Positions 7,819 to 15,027 of a stretch of DNA of 21,697 bases are shown here, piece by piece. The position numbers were made by a program, and so were the translations under genes. The notes beneath the pieces were generated by a model. That model searched no databases, was not told the origin of the DNA, and was given only the letters and a program-made list of their open reading frames with translations. The stretch's first letter is position 1; each line of letters starts with the position of its first letter. The DNA comes from JAUPVL01 sp964512085 (GTDB lineage Bacteria; Patescibacteriota; Saccharimonadia; CAILAD01; BJGX01): positions 1-21,697 of the forward strand of contig CAZEIU010000012.1 of NCBI GenBank assembly GCA_964512085.1, in the 5' to 3' direction.

Positions 7819-7848
7819 TTTACAGTGGGTAATATACTAACGTATAAT
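7819..7848 (+). promoter_or_regulatory. Promoter of mraZ and the dcw cluster
   Basis: TTTACA (7819-7824) and a perfect TATAAT (7843-7848) lie 18 bp apart. The start site would be near 7855, giving a leader of about 36 nt before the mraZ ATG. One GTGGGT box abuts the -35 and two more lie at and just after the start site, suggesting autorepression. Confidence 0.7.
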
Positions 7849-7871
7849 GAGTTTAGTGGGTAAAAGTGGGT
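7825..7871 (+). promoter_or_regulatory. MraZ operator: three GTGGGT boxes
   Basis: GTGGGT occurs at 7825-7830, 7856-7861 and 7866-7871. The last two are exactly one helical turn apart (10 bp), and the first is 31 bp upstream, about three turns, so all three face the same side of the helix. Known MraZ proteins bind TGGG-type direct repeats near 10-bp spacing in their own promoter. Here the boxes cover the -35/-10 spacer and the transcription start. Confidence 0.7.
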
Positions 7872-7890
7872 AAGATAAAAAAGAAAAACA

Positions 7891-8241
7891 ATGGATTACT
7901 TCGAAAGAAAACTAGATAGCAAAAATCGACTCACATTACCTTCGCAGCTTAGATCTGAATTCGGCAAACAAGTGGTTATTACGCCTGGTTTTAAGAAATA
8001 TCTTCACATCTATCCAGAAAAAGTTTGGAAACAAGATATGGAGAAAGCTCTTAAAGGAGACATCTTAGACGAGCAAGTAGCCGATCTAAACGTAAGGTTT
8101 AGAACCGGCAAAACTGTTTCATCACTAGATAACAAGCAGGGCAGAATCACTTTAGAAGCTCATCATGTATCGCTACTCGGCGGCAAAAAAGAAATTATTG
8201 CCGTTAGGGCCGGCAAATACTTTCGTATTAGTGCCAAGTAG
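7891..8241 (+). CDS. mraZ: Transcriptional regulator MraZ
   Basis: A 116-residue protein with tandem SpoVT/AbrB-like domains. The two signature segments are DSKNRLTLP (9-17) and DNKQGRITL (80-88). MraZ forms a ring-shaped oligomer that binds TGGG-type direct repeats in the mra promoter and controls its own operon. Three such boxes lie just upstream. No Shine-Dalgarno precedes the start; the leader reads as an A-rich tract. Length is slightly below the usual of about 140-150 residues, with both halves present. It heads the division cluster, separated from rsmH by an unusual 288-nt interval. Confidence 0.92.
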   Translation: MDYFERKLDSKNRLTLPSQLRSEFGKQVVITPGFKKYLHIYPEKVWKQDMEKALKGDILDEQVADLNVRFRTGKTVSSLDNKQGRITLEAHHVSLLGGKKEIIAVRAGKYFRISAK

Positions 8242-8529
8242 CATATCTGATGGTCTTCTAAGAGGATAGACTATTGATCCTTGAAAACAAAAACAAATAC
8301 AAAAATCAAAGTTAACTATTTGGCAGTCAGTACGCGTTTATTGGAGGGTGACGCGTAAAATAAAACTCTAGCAACTACATGCAACAACACAAAACTCCAC
8401 CTCACAAACTATCTCTACAACCAAGGACTTATTTATTTGAGTCCTTGCCACACTATTACCGAGAACTTCTCGGTTTATTAAACACAAAAATAAAAACAAA
8501 TAACTGGCTGCTGAATAGGTAACCTTGAC
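8242..8529 (+). other. Structured mraZ-rsmH interval (candidate RNA leader)
   Basis: This is a 288-nt gap inside an otherwise compact cluster. It holds three perfect hairpins: TACGCGT/ACGCGTA (8331-8357) with GGAGG in its loop; CAAGGACT/AGTCCTTG (8422-8447); and ACCGAGA/TCTCGGT (8458-8474, 3-nt loop). A-rich AAAAC-type tracts flank them (about 8283-8310 and 8482-8502). No U-tract follows, so they are not standard terminators. The interval also has a 47-codon ORF, listed separately. A cis-acting RNA affecting rsmH expression is an inference. Confidence 0.4.
8379..8522 (+). CDS. Possible 47-codon ORF before rsmH
   Basis: An ATG at 8379 opens a frame of 47 codons ending in TAA at 8520-8522, 7 nt before the rsmH start. 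The predicted peptide has a basic, Pro-containing start (MQQHKTPPHK) and a more hydrophobic centre (YYRELLGLL). It has no Shine-Dalgarno in range; the nearest GGAGG is about 30 nt upstream inside a hairpin loop. Two perfect hairpins fall within it, which argues for structured RNA rather than coding sequence. Listed because it fills most of an odd gap; it may be chance. Confidence 0.2.
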   Translation: MQQHKTPPHKLSLQPRTYLFESLPHYYRELLGLLNTKIKTNNWLLNR

Positions 8530-9429
8530 ATGAAAAAACACATTCCGGTATTAGCACAAAAATTGATTGAGCTTACATCGCCTCAAAAAGGTGAGTGCTT
8601 TGTCGATATTACTGCAGGATACGGTGGACATAGCGATTTATTATTACAGGCTGTTGGAGACACTGGCTTTGGCTATTTATTCGACCGCGACCCCCAAGCG
8701 GTTGAAGCTTTGAAACAAAAGTTTAGTCAAAATCAAAATATTGTAGTTGAACAAAAAGTATTTTCTGACATAAGTTGGCAAAAACTTACAAACAAAGTAG
8801 ATATTTTGATAGCCGATCTCGGTGTAAATTCTGCCCAGCTTGATGAAGGCGAAAGAGGATTTAGTTTTAAAAACAATGGTCCTTTAGACATGAGAATGGA
8901 TACTACTTTAGAGTTTTCTGCATATGATGTTGTTAATAGCTACAGCGAAGTTGATCTGGCAGATATAATTTACCGATATGGTGAAGAACCCAAAAGTAGA
9001 CAAATTGCTAAACAAATTGTAAACAATAGAAAAGTTAAGCCAATTAATTCTACTTCAGAACTTCGTGAAATTGTCTCGTCGGTAATAAGAAACCATGGCA
9101 AAATCGATCCAGCTACCAAGACTTTTCAAGCCATACGAATAGAAGTCAACGACGAGTTAAAAGAAATTGAGCATATATTAGAGCAAGCCCCAAAAGTCTT
9201 AAGTGAAAATGGCCGCATTGCTATAATAAGCTTCCACTCGTTAGAAGACAGATTAGTAAAACAAGCTTTTAAATCGTTGGCTAGCCCAGTAAGAGACGAA
9301 AGAGGGAATGTTGTTACCAAACCCAGCTACAGACTGGTTACCAAAAAACCCATTAAGGGTAGTGAATTTGATAAATTAAATCCGCGCGCTCGTAGTGCCA
9401 AACTAAGAGTGCTTGAGAAAATAAACTAA
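8530..9429 (+). CDS. rsmH: 16S rRNA (cytosine-1402-N4)-methyltransferase RsmH (MraW)
   Basis: A 299-residue cytosolic enzyme that N4-methylates C1402 in the ribosomal P site of 16S rRNA. The SAM-binding loop DITAGYGGHS (26-35) and the second motif ADLGVNSAQLDEGERGFSF (95-113) with GPLDMRMD after it are family-diagnostic. The C-terminus has FHSLEDRLVK and the NPRARSAKLR tail seen in RsmH proteins. The ATG has only a weak upstream purine run. It is followed by a 23-codon micro-ORF whose centre resembles this C-terminal tail (PRAR followed by alternating Lys/Arg). Confidence 0.97.
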   Translation: MKKHIPVLAQKLIELTSPQKGECFVDITAGYGGHSDLLLQAVGDTGFGYLFDRDPQAVEALKQKFSQNQNIVVEQKVFSDISWQKLTNKVDILIADLGVNSAQLDEGERGFSFKNNGPLDMRMDTTLEFSAYDVVNSYSEVDLADIIYRYGEEPKSRQIAKQIVNNRKVKPINSTSELREIVSSVIRNHGKIDPATKTFQAIRIEVNDELKEIEHILEQAPKVLSENGRIAIISFHSLEDRLVKQAFKSLASPVRDERGNVVTKPSYRLVTKKPIKGSEFDKLNPRARSAKLRVLEKIN

Positions 9430-9453
9430 ACAAAAACAAAAAGGAGGGTTAAA

Positions 9454-9525
9454 ATGACTCTACGAATCAAAAATGAGAGCCCAAGAGCTCGCAAGCTCAA
9501 AGTTCGCGTAATTACCGTTCAATAA
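9454..9525 (+). CDS. Arg/Lys-rich micro-ORF (23 codons) between rsmH and ftsL
   Basis: The strongest Shine-Dalgarno of the cluster (aaggagg, with ggtt after it) lies 7 nt before an ATG at 9454 that opens 23 codons ending in TAA at 9523-9525. The peptide contains ESPRARKLKVRVITV, with four Arg and three Lys in 23 residues. Its PRARKLKVRV core resembles the RsmH C-terminal PRARSAKLRV. It is too short for ordinary gene calling. It could be a conserved basic microprotein or a regulatory leader peptide for ftsL/ftsI. The match of ideal ribosome-binding site and spacing makes translation likely; its function is unknown. Confidence 0.6.
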   Translation: MTLRIKNESPRARKLKVRVITVQ

Positions 9526-9600
9526 CATTAGTTATATAAGCTTTTAAAACTATAAAAAACAAAAACAAAAACAAAAATATAAAAAACAAAAGGAGATAAA

Positions 9601-9927
9601 ATGACTACTGCCACAGCAACTTTAAGAAGAAACCAGAACTTTACCCGAAACAAATTAAATTTTAAGACCGGACCTGTTTCTGCTGGTTTAATGCTGCTTG
9701 CGTTAGTTATTTTACTTTCTTTGCTATACTTAAATCAGATAACAAAAACTTCGTTATTCAATTACAAAATTTCTAATTTGCAGTCTTCACAAAACAAGCT
9801 CGAAACTCAAAAACAAAAGTTACAAATAGAAGCCGCCCGAGCGCAATCTCTTGCCGAGAGCAAAGCCAACGCTACTGCAAATGGAATGATTAAAACCGAC
9901 ACAGTTAGCTTCGCCCAAGTTCGTTAA
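9601..9927 (+). CDS. ftsL: FtsL-like bitopic division protein
   Basis: A 108-residue protein with a basic cytosolic N-terminus (about 1-25), one membrane helix (about 26-45), and a Gln/Lys/Ala-rich coiled coil (about 54-90). The architecture, size and position between rsmH and ftsI match FtsL, which forms a complex with FtsQ/DivIB and FtsB/DivIC and activates FtsWI. Sequence identity is weak, as always for FtsL, so the name rests on architecture and synteny. A strong Shine-Dalgarno (aaaggaga) precedes the ATG. Upstream lies an A-rich spacer with repeated AAAAAC units (about 9555-9578). It ends 5 nt before ftsI. Confidence 0.75.
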   Translation: MTTATATLRRNQNFTRNKLNFKTGPVSAGLMLLALVILLSLLYLNQITKTSLFNYKISNLQSSQNKLETQKQKLQIEAARAQSLAESKANATANGMIKTDTVSFAQVR

Positions 9928-9932
9928 ACTTT

Positions 9933-11663
9933 ATGCAAAACGTATCTAATCGACCATGGCGACTCTATAGTGTCGCCGCATTGTTTATATTATTATGGCT
10001 AATAGTATTGGGCCGGCTTTTTTACGTACAAGTAATACAAGGCAAAAATTACGCCGCCAAGGCTGTACAGCAACAGTCTAGAAAATTTGAAATAGCCTCA
10101 ACCAGAGGAAATATTTATGTTCAAGATAGTAATGGTCTGTATCCGGTGGCCTTAAATAATCAAGTTTATACTTTGGCAGTAGATCCAAAGTTTGTAAAAA
10201 ACAAACAACAAACCATCGAAAAAATAAGCCAAATTACTCTGATATCTGAAGGTGAAGTGGCTGAAAAACTTAATCGAGAAGGCAGATATGTGGAGATTTC
10301 CAAAGTTGTCAACACCGATCAGGCCGACCTGCTTAAGAAAGAATCTCTCCCTGGTGTTATTTTGCAGCCCAGATCAAGCAGATATTATCCTGAAGGTGGG
10401 CTTTTTTCTCATGTACTGGGCTACATCAATAACGATGGTGAAGGTCAGTATGGATTTGAGCAATTTGCTAATGATGACCTAAAAGGGCAAAACGGGCAAT
10501 ACAATACGGTGACTGATGCCTTGGGAGTACCTATTAACAGCACCGAAAATACTTTGGTCGAACCAAAAGATGGTAAAAGTTATGTTTTGACAATAGATAG
10601 AGGATTGCAGGCTGTGGCCGCCGAAGCTATTGCTAACGCTGTCAGTGCCAACAGGGCTGAATCAGGAAGCATAATTATTATGGAGCCCAAGACTGGTGCA
10701 ATAAAAGCCTTAGTCAATTATCCTGATTATGACCCGAATAACTTCTCTAAAATTCAAGATTACTCTGTATTTACTAACAGGGCTGTCTCTGAGTTATTTG
10801 AGCCGGGCAGTGGATTTAAAGTAATCACTATGGCGACAGGCTTGGATTTGCAAAAGGTAAAACCCGATACCAAATATAATGATACGGGCGAAGTAGAGGT
10901 GAGTGGTAAAACAATTAGAAACGCCGAAAATGAAAAATTTGGCATTCAAACAATGACCGATGTGATACAAAAGTCACTAAATACCGGCGTGGTGTTTGTA
11001 TTAAATCAGCTCGGCACCGATCCAAACAAAATAACTCTTACTAGTAAAGAGACCTTGCACGATTATATAGAAAAATTTGGTTTTGGCAGGGTTACTGGTA
11101 TCGAGCAGGCTGGCGAAGTAAGTAGCAAGGTTAAACCCACTACAAGCTCTGACATAGATTATGCCAATATGAGTTTTGGTCAGGGAATATCTGTAAATTC
11201 GATTCAGCTGTTGGCCGCTGTCGGCGCAATCGCCAACAAGGGCACCTTGGTAAAACCACATTTAGTAGCCGGTGAAGCTCGTAATGAACAATTAGTTAAT
11301 CCGGTAAAAACCGAAACGGTACGACAAGTCATAAGCCCGCAAGCGGCTAGCGATATCACCCAAATGATGACTCAAGTGGTAGAACACGGCTCTGGGTATC
11401 TAACCCGTATGAAGGGCTATTCTATAGCTGGCAAAACCGGTACAGCACAGGTACCACGCCAAGACGGTAAAGGCTATGAAGAAGACAAAAACATCGGTAG
11501 CTTTGTTGGCTTTGCGCCAGCCGATGACCCCCAATTTGTGATGTTTGTTCGTGTCGATTACCCAAAAGTAAGCGGATTTGCTGAGAAAACGGCCGTACCG
11601 GCATTTGCTGTAGTTGCAAAAGAATTATTTAAATATTATAAGATTCCGCCGAGTGGGAATTAA
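9933..11663 (+). CDS. ftsI: Septal peptidoglycan transpeptidase FtsI (class B PBP)
   Basis: A 576-residue class B penicillin-binding protein. One N-terminal membrane helix (about 13-30) is followed by GRLFYVQV and the pedestal domain with STRGNIY (56-62). The transpeptidase domain carries all three active-site motifs: SxxK at 293-296 (PGSGFK), SxN at 348-350 (SLN), and KTGT at 501-504. It crosslinks septal peptidoglycan with FtsW. No PASTA domains are present and the length is normal. It starts 5 nt after ftsL without a clear Shine-Dalgarno, suggesting coupling. It could be a general PBP2 given reduced gene content, but position favours FtsI. Confidence 0.93.
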   Translation: MQNVSNRPWRLYSVAALFILLWLIVLGRLFYVQVIQGKNYAAKAVQQQSRKFEIASTRGNIYVQDSNGLYPVALNNQVYTLAVDPKFVKNKQQTIEKISQITLISEGEVAEKLNREGRYVEISKVVNTDQADLLKKESLPGVILQPRSSRYYPEGGLFSHVLGYINNDGEGQYGFEQFANDDLKGQNGQYNTVTDALGVPINSTENTLVEPKDGKSYVLTIDRGLQAVAAEAIANAVSANRAESGSIIIMEPKTGAIKALVNYPDYDPNNFSKIQDYSVFTNRAVSELFEPGSGFKVITMATGLDLQKVKPDTKYNDTGEVEVSGKTIRNAENEKFGIQTMTDVIQKSLNTGVVFVLNQLGTDPNKITLTSKETLHDYIEKFGFGRVTGIEQAGEVSSKVKPTTSSDIDYANMSFGQGISVNSIQLLAAVGAIANKGTLVKPHLVAGEARNEQLVNPVKTETVRQVISPQAASDITQMMTQVVEHGSGYLTRMKGYSIAGKTGTAQVPRQDGKGYEEDKNIGSFVGFAPADDPQFVMFVRVDYPKVSGFAEKTAVPAFAVVAKELFKYYKIPPSGN

Positions 11664-11673
11664 GTAATTAATT

Positions 11674-11682
11674 TGTTAAAAT
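11674..11682 (+). promoter_or_regulatory. Extended -10 element before mraY
   Basis: TGT followed by TAAAAT (11677-11682) forms an extended -10 whose downstream edge is 8 nt from the mraY ATG (11691). A start site would fall at or beside the start codon, giving a leaderless internal transcript of the cluster. No Shine-Dalgarno is seen before mraY. Motif evidence only. Confidence 0.3.
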
Positions 11683-11690
11683 AAGATAAC

Positions 11691-12716
11691 ATGTTTGAAA
11701 CCACATTAAGCTCACAACTCATCCATATTTTACTCCAAGGTTTTGTGTGTTTTATATTGGCAATGCTTTTAACGCCAATCTATACCCACTATGCTTTTAA
11801 ATACAAAGCCTGGAAACAAGTTCGTGATACCACCACTACAGGAGAAAAAGCACCCGTATTTTATAAGTTGCACGCAGCCAAACACAAACGTAATATTCCT
11901 ACTATGGCAGGTCTTATTATGATAGTGGCTACAACAATAACTATGCTTTTACTCAATTGGAGTCGCAACCAAACTTATTTGCCGGTGTTTGGGTTGGTGG
12001 CTGCCGGAGTCGTAGGTTTTGTTGACGACTTAATTAATGTAAGAGGGGATGGTAAGGGCGTAGCCGGGCTTCGCTCTCAACTAAAATTTGCTCTTATTCT
12101 TCTTGTTGCCTTGGCGGGAGCCTTCTACTTTTTCTACAAACTAGGCTATAGCCAAATTCATGTTCCGGCGGTAGGTAATTTTGAAATAGGTTGGCTTTAT
12201 ATTCCACTTTTTGTTTTAGTTGTGGTGTCAACAGCAAATGCTGTAAACATTACCGATGGCCTAGACGGATTATCAGGCGGTCTATTAGCTAGCTCATTTG
12301 GCGCGTACGCAATTATTGCCTTCGCGCAGGGTAATTACGGTATAGCTGGTTTTTGTATGGCAATGGTGGGCGCAGTCTTGGCCTATACATGGTTTAATAT
12401 TTTTCCGGCGAGGTTCTTTATGGGTGACTCGGGTTCGTTTGCGCTCGGCACATCTTTGGGTATTGTAGCAATGCTTACCAACTCTGTTTTTGTTCTTCCA
12501 GTAATTGGAGCAGTATTTGTGGTCGAGGCTGGCTCAAGTGTAATCCAAATATTCTCAAAAAAAGTATTTAAAAGAAAGATATTTTTATCAGCACCATTAC
12601 ATCATCACTTAGAGGCGATTGGCTGGCCAGAACCAAAAGTCACCATGAGACTCTGGATAATAGGAGCTGTCAGCGCGGGCCTCGGTATGTTGTTAGGCTT
12701 AATCACACGAGCTTGA
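11691..12716 (+). CDS. mraY: Phospho-N-acetylmuramoyl-pentapeptide-transferase MraY
   Basis: A 341-residue polytopic membrane enzyme that transfers phospho-MurNAc-pentapeptide to undecaprenyl phosphate, making lipid I. Diagnostic motifs are present: TMAGLI (71-76), the Asp pair in FVDDLIN (110-116), NAVNITDGLDGL (183-194), MGDSGSFALG (244-253), and the cytosolic HHH motif in APLHHHLE (301-308). About ten membrane segments are apparent. It starts 27 nt after ftsI and ends 6 nt before ftsW. The Mg2+-binding and catalytic aspartates all appear intact. Confidence 0.97.
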   Translation: MFETTLSSQLIHILLQGFVCFILAMLLTPIYTHYAFKYKAWKQVRDTTTTGEKAPVFYKLHAAKHKRNIPTMAGLIMIVATTITMLLLNWSRNQTYLPVFGLVAAGVVGFVDDLINVRGDGKGVAGLRSQLKFALILLVALAGAFYFFYKLGYSQIHVPAVGNFEIGWLYIPLFVLVVVSTANAVNITDGLDGLSGGLLASSFGAYAIIAFAQGNYGIAGFCMAMVGAVLAYTWFNIFPARFFMGDSGSFALGTSLGIVAMLTNSVFVLPVIGAVFVVEAGSSVIQIFSKKVFKRKIFLSAPLHHHLEAIGWPEPKVTMRLWIIGAVSAGLGMLLGLITRA

Positions 12717-12722
12717 GCCAAT

Positions 12723-13967
12723 ATGGAAAACAATAAAAAACCCTCAGCCGTAGCTTCTGACTCGCCGGTAACTTTAGCTCACAAACCCGACTATATGTTG
12801 GCTATTTTAATTCTAATTCTTATAAGCGTGGGTTTGATCATAATATATTCAACCGGTTGGATAACAGTGCTCAAACAAACCGGTGGCAGTAGCGACAATA
12901 ATACCTTTTTTTACAACCAACTAATCAGCTTTGGGTTAGGGCTAGGTGGTTGGTTTGTAGCCAGTAAACTGCCTTATAGTATTTGGCGCAAATACGCTAG
13001 TTATATATTTTTTGGCAGTCTGATGTTGATGTTTCTTGTGCTCGTGCCTGGAATAGCCGTATCGGTAAACGGTGCAACTCGTTGGGTTAAGTTTGGACCA
13101 ATAAACTTTCAACCGGTAGAGTTTTTTAAGTTAGGTATCGTTTTGTATGTAGCGGCATGGATCGAGAAGAATAGAGCCAATCTCAATAAGCCATTAGAAG
13201 GACTTCTGCCGATTATTTTAATACTCGGTTTATGTATGACTCTTGTAGTGTTATTGCAAAAAGATATGGGATCTGCAACAGTCATTGCGGCCACAGTGTT
13301 CTCAATGTATTTTGTATCTGGAGTTTCTATTTGGCTATTTTTATCAGCACTAGGCGGCAGTATTATGGGGGCTACCATATTAATTGCCAGCTCAAGATAT
13401 CGATTGGCTCGATATATTACTTTCTTAAATCACACCGAAGACCCCAGTGGGGCAGGCTATCATATTAATCAGGCGCTTATTGCTCTTGGATCGGGAGGCA
13501 TATTGGGTAGAGGACTGGGTAAAACCTTACAAGCCTATGGCTACTTGCCAGAGGCCACAAATGACTCTATTTTTGCTATAATTGGAGAAGAGTTTGGTTT
13601 AATTGGCTGCAGTGCAATAATTGCCGTTATATTCTTAATAATATGGCGTGGATGGAGAATAGTTCGTTATGCTCCAGATAATTATGCCAAACTAGTGGCT
13701 TGCGGTATTACAGCTTGGATTGGATTTCAATCTTTCTTTAATATCGCAGCAATGCTAGGAATAATTCCACTTACAGGTATTACCTTGCCATTTATAAGCT
13801 ATGGTGGTACGAGTATGGTGGCTCTATTGTTTGCAGTAGGCATACTACAAAACATTTCACGATATACGAAAGGAGATTTGCCAGATGAAAATCGTGGTTT
13901 GCGGCGGCGGAACAGCCGGGCATATAGTACCAGCTCTCGCGGTCATAGACGCCCTGCGGGCATCTAA
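12723..13967 (+). CDS. ftsW: Peptidoglycan glycosyltransferase FtsW (SEDS family)
   Basis: A 414-residue SEDS protein that polymerises glycan strands at the septum with FtsI. Signature segments are GPINFQPVEFFKLG (125-138), QKDMGSA (179-185), ALIALGSGGILGRGLG (251-266) and LPEATNDSIFAIIGEEFG (275-292), with D281 at the catalytic aspartate. About ten membrane helices are visible. It ends in a basic, disordered tail (RGLRRRNSRAYS and on) whose last 27 or so codons lie wholly inside the start of murG in another frame. The overlap of 83 nt is long for this cluster. Confidence 0.96.
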   Translation: MENNKKPSAVASDSPVTLAHKPDYMLAILILILISVGLIIIYSTGWITVLKQTGGSSDNNTFFYNQLISFGLGLGGWFVASKLPYSIWRKYASYIFFGSLMLMFLVLVPGIAVSVNGATRWVKFGPINFQPVEFFKLGIVLYVAAWIEKNRANLNKPLEGLLPIILILGLCMTLVVLLQKDMGSATVIAATVFSMYFVSGVSIWLFLSALGGSIMGATILIASSRYRLARYITFLNHTEDPSGAGYHINQALIALGSGGILGRGLGKTLQAYGYLPEATNDSIFAIIGEEFGLIGCSAIIAVIFLIIWRGWRIVRYAPDNYAKLVACGITAWIGFQSFFNIAAMLGIIPLTGITLPFISYGGTSMVALLFAVGILQNISRYTKGDLPDENRGLRRRNSRAYSTSSRGHRRPAGI

Positions 13968-15024
13968 CTCCAATGTACAGATTCTTTATATTGGTAGCGG
14001 TAGTGCTCTCGAAACTCAACTTTTAAAAGAACGTGATTTAAAGTACAAATCTGTATCAGCCGGTAAGTTTCGTCGCTATCGACGTGGTTGGAAAGCTGAG
14101 ATTACAGACGTAAAAACGGCATCACAGAATTTTGTTGATGCTGTTAAGCTAAGCAAAGGCTATATTCAGTCAAGATCAATTCTAAGAAAGTTTAAGCCCG
14201 ACGTTGTTTTTACCAAAGGAGGCTATGTGACGGTGCCGGTGGGGCTAGCTGCTGCTCACAAAAAAATACCCCTCATAATACATGAGTCGGATGCTATTTT
14301 GGGCTTATCCACCAAAATATTGGCCAAACACGCCACGAGCATCGCTACCGGGTTTCCTACCGAAGTGTTTTCCAATTTGTCTTACAGATCAAAAATAGTT
14401 TTTTGTGGCAATCCGGTTCGAAAAGAGTTATTAAGTAATAATCCTGTAAGGGCCAAAAAAACCTTCAATTTCAAATCAAACAAACCTATAGTGTTGTTAT
14501 TCGCCGGTTCCCTAGGAGCCATGGCTCTTAATGAAGTTGTTTTTGAAAATCTCGAGCTTATTTTAAGAAATTATAATTTTATTCACCACACCGGAAGCCA
14601 AGGCATAGAGCAAGCCAGAATAGCTAAACATCAACTACCAAGCAACCTCGCAGACAATTACCAGCCTTATGATTTTTTGGGTGAAGAATTAAGTGATGCC
14701 TTGTTTTTGGCCGATGTAGTAATAGGTAGGGCAGGGGCAAACTCTATTGCTGAGTTTGCGGCTCACTCCAAGGCTCTAATAGTGGTCCCCAGCCCATATT
14801 CTGCTAACAATCACCAGCAAAAAAATGCCGAAGTATTGATGCGCTATGGGGCCGCAAGGATTTTGCAACAAAATCAACTTACACCTGTTAGGTTGTGCTC
14901 TGAAATAGAAAGAATAGTTAGCGATACAAAAGCCAAGAAATATTTACAACAAAGTCTACATGAATTTTGGGTGCCAGACTCAGCAGAAAGAATTGTAAAA
15001 CTAATACTAAAAGCGAGCAAATAA
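13885..15024 (+). CDS. murG: UDP-GlcNAc:lipid I N-acetylglucosaminyltransferase MurG
   Basis: A 379-residue GT28 enzyme on the inner face of the membrane that adds GlcNAc to lipid I, giving lipid II. The N-terminal glycine-rich loop GGGTAGHIVPALA (7-19) has Ala in place of the usual second-position Gly, which is tolerated by inference. The C-terminal GRAGANSIAEFAA and NNHQQKNAEVL segments bind UDP-GlcNAc. The start is firm: a Shine-Dalgarno (aaaggag) lies upstream and the loop begins at residue 7, so the 83-nt overlap with ftsW is genuine. ftsQ starts 3 nt after its stop. Confidence 0.96.
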   Translation: MKIVVCGGGTAGHIVPALAVIDALRASNSNVQILYIGSGSALETQLLKERDLKYKSVSAGKFRRYRRGWKAEITDVKTASQNFVDAVKLSKGYIQSRSILRKFKPDVVFTKGGYVTVPVGLAAAHKKIPLIIHESDAILGLSTKILAKHATSIATGFPTEVFSNLSYRSKIVFCGNPVRKELLSNNPVRAKKTFNFKSNKPIVLLFAGSLGAMALNEVVFENLELILRNYNFIHHTGSQGIEQARIAKHQLPSNLADNYQPYDFLGEELSDALFLADVVIGRAGANSIAEFAAHSKALIVVPSPYSANNHQQKNAEVLMRYGAARILQQNQLTPVRLCSEIERIVSDTKAKKYLQQSLHEFWVPDSAERIVKLILKASK

Positions 15025-15027
15025 GAT

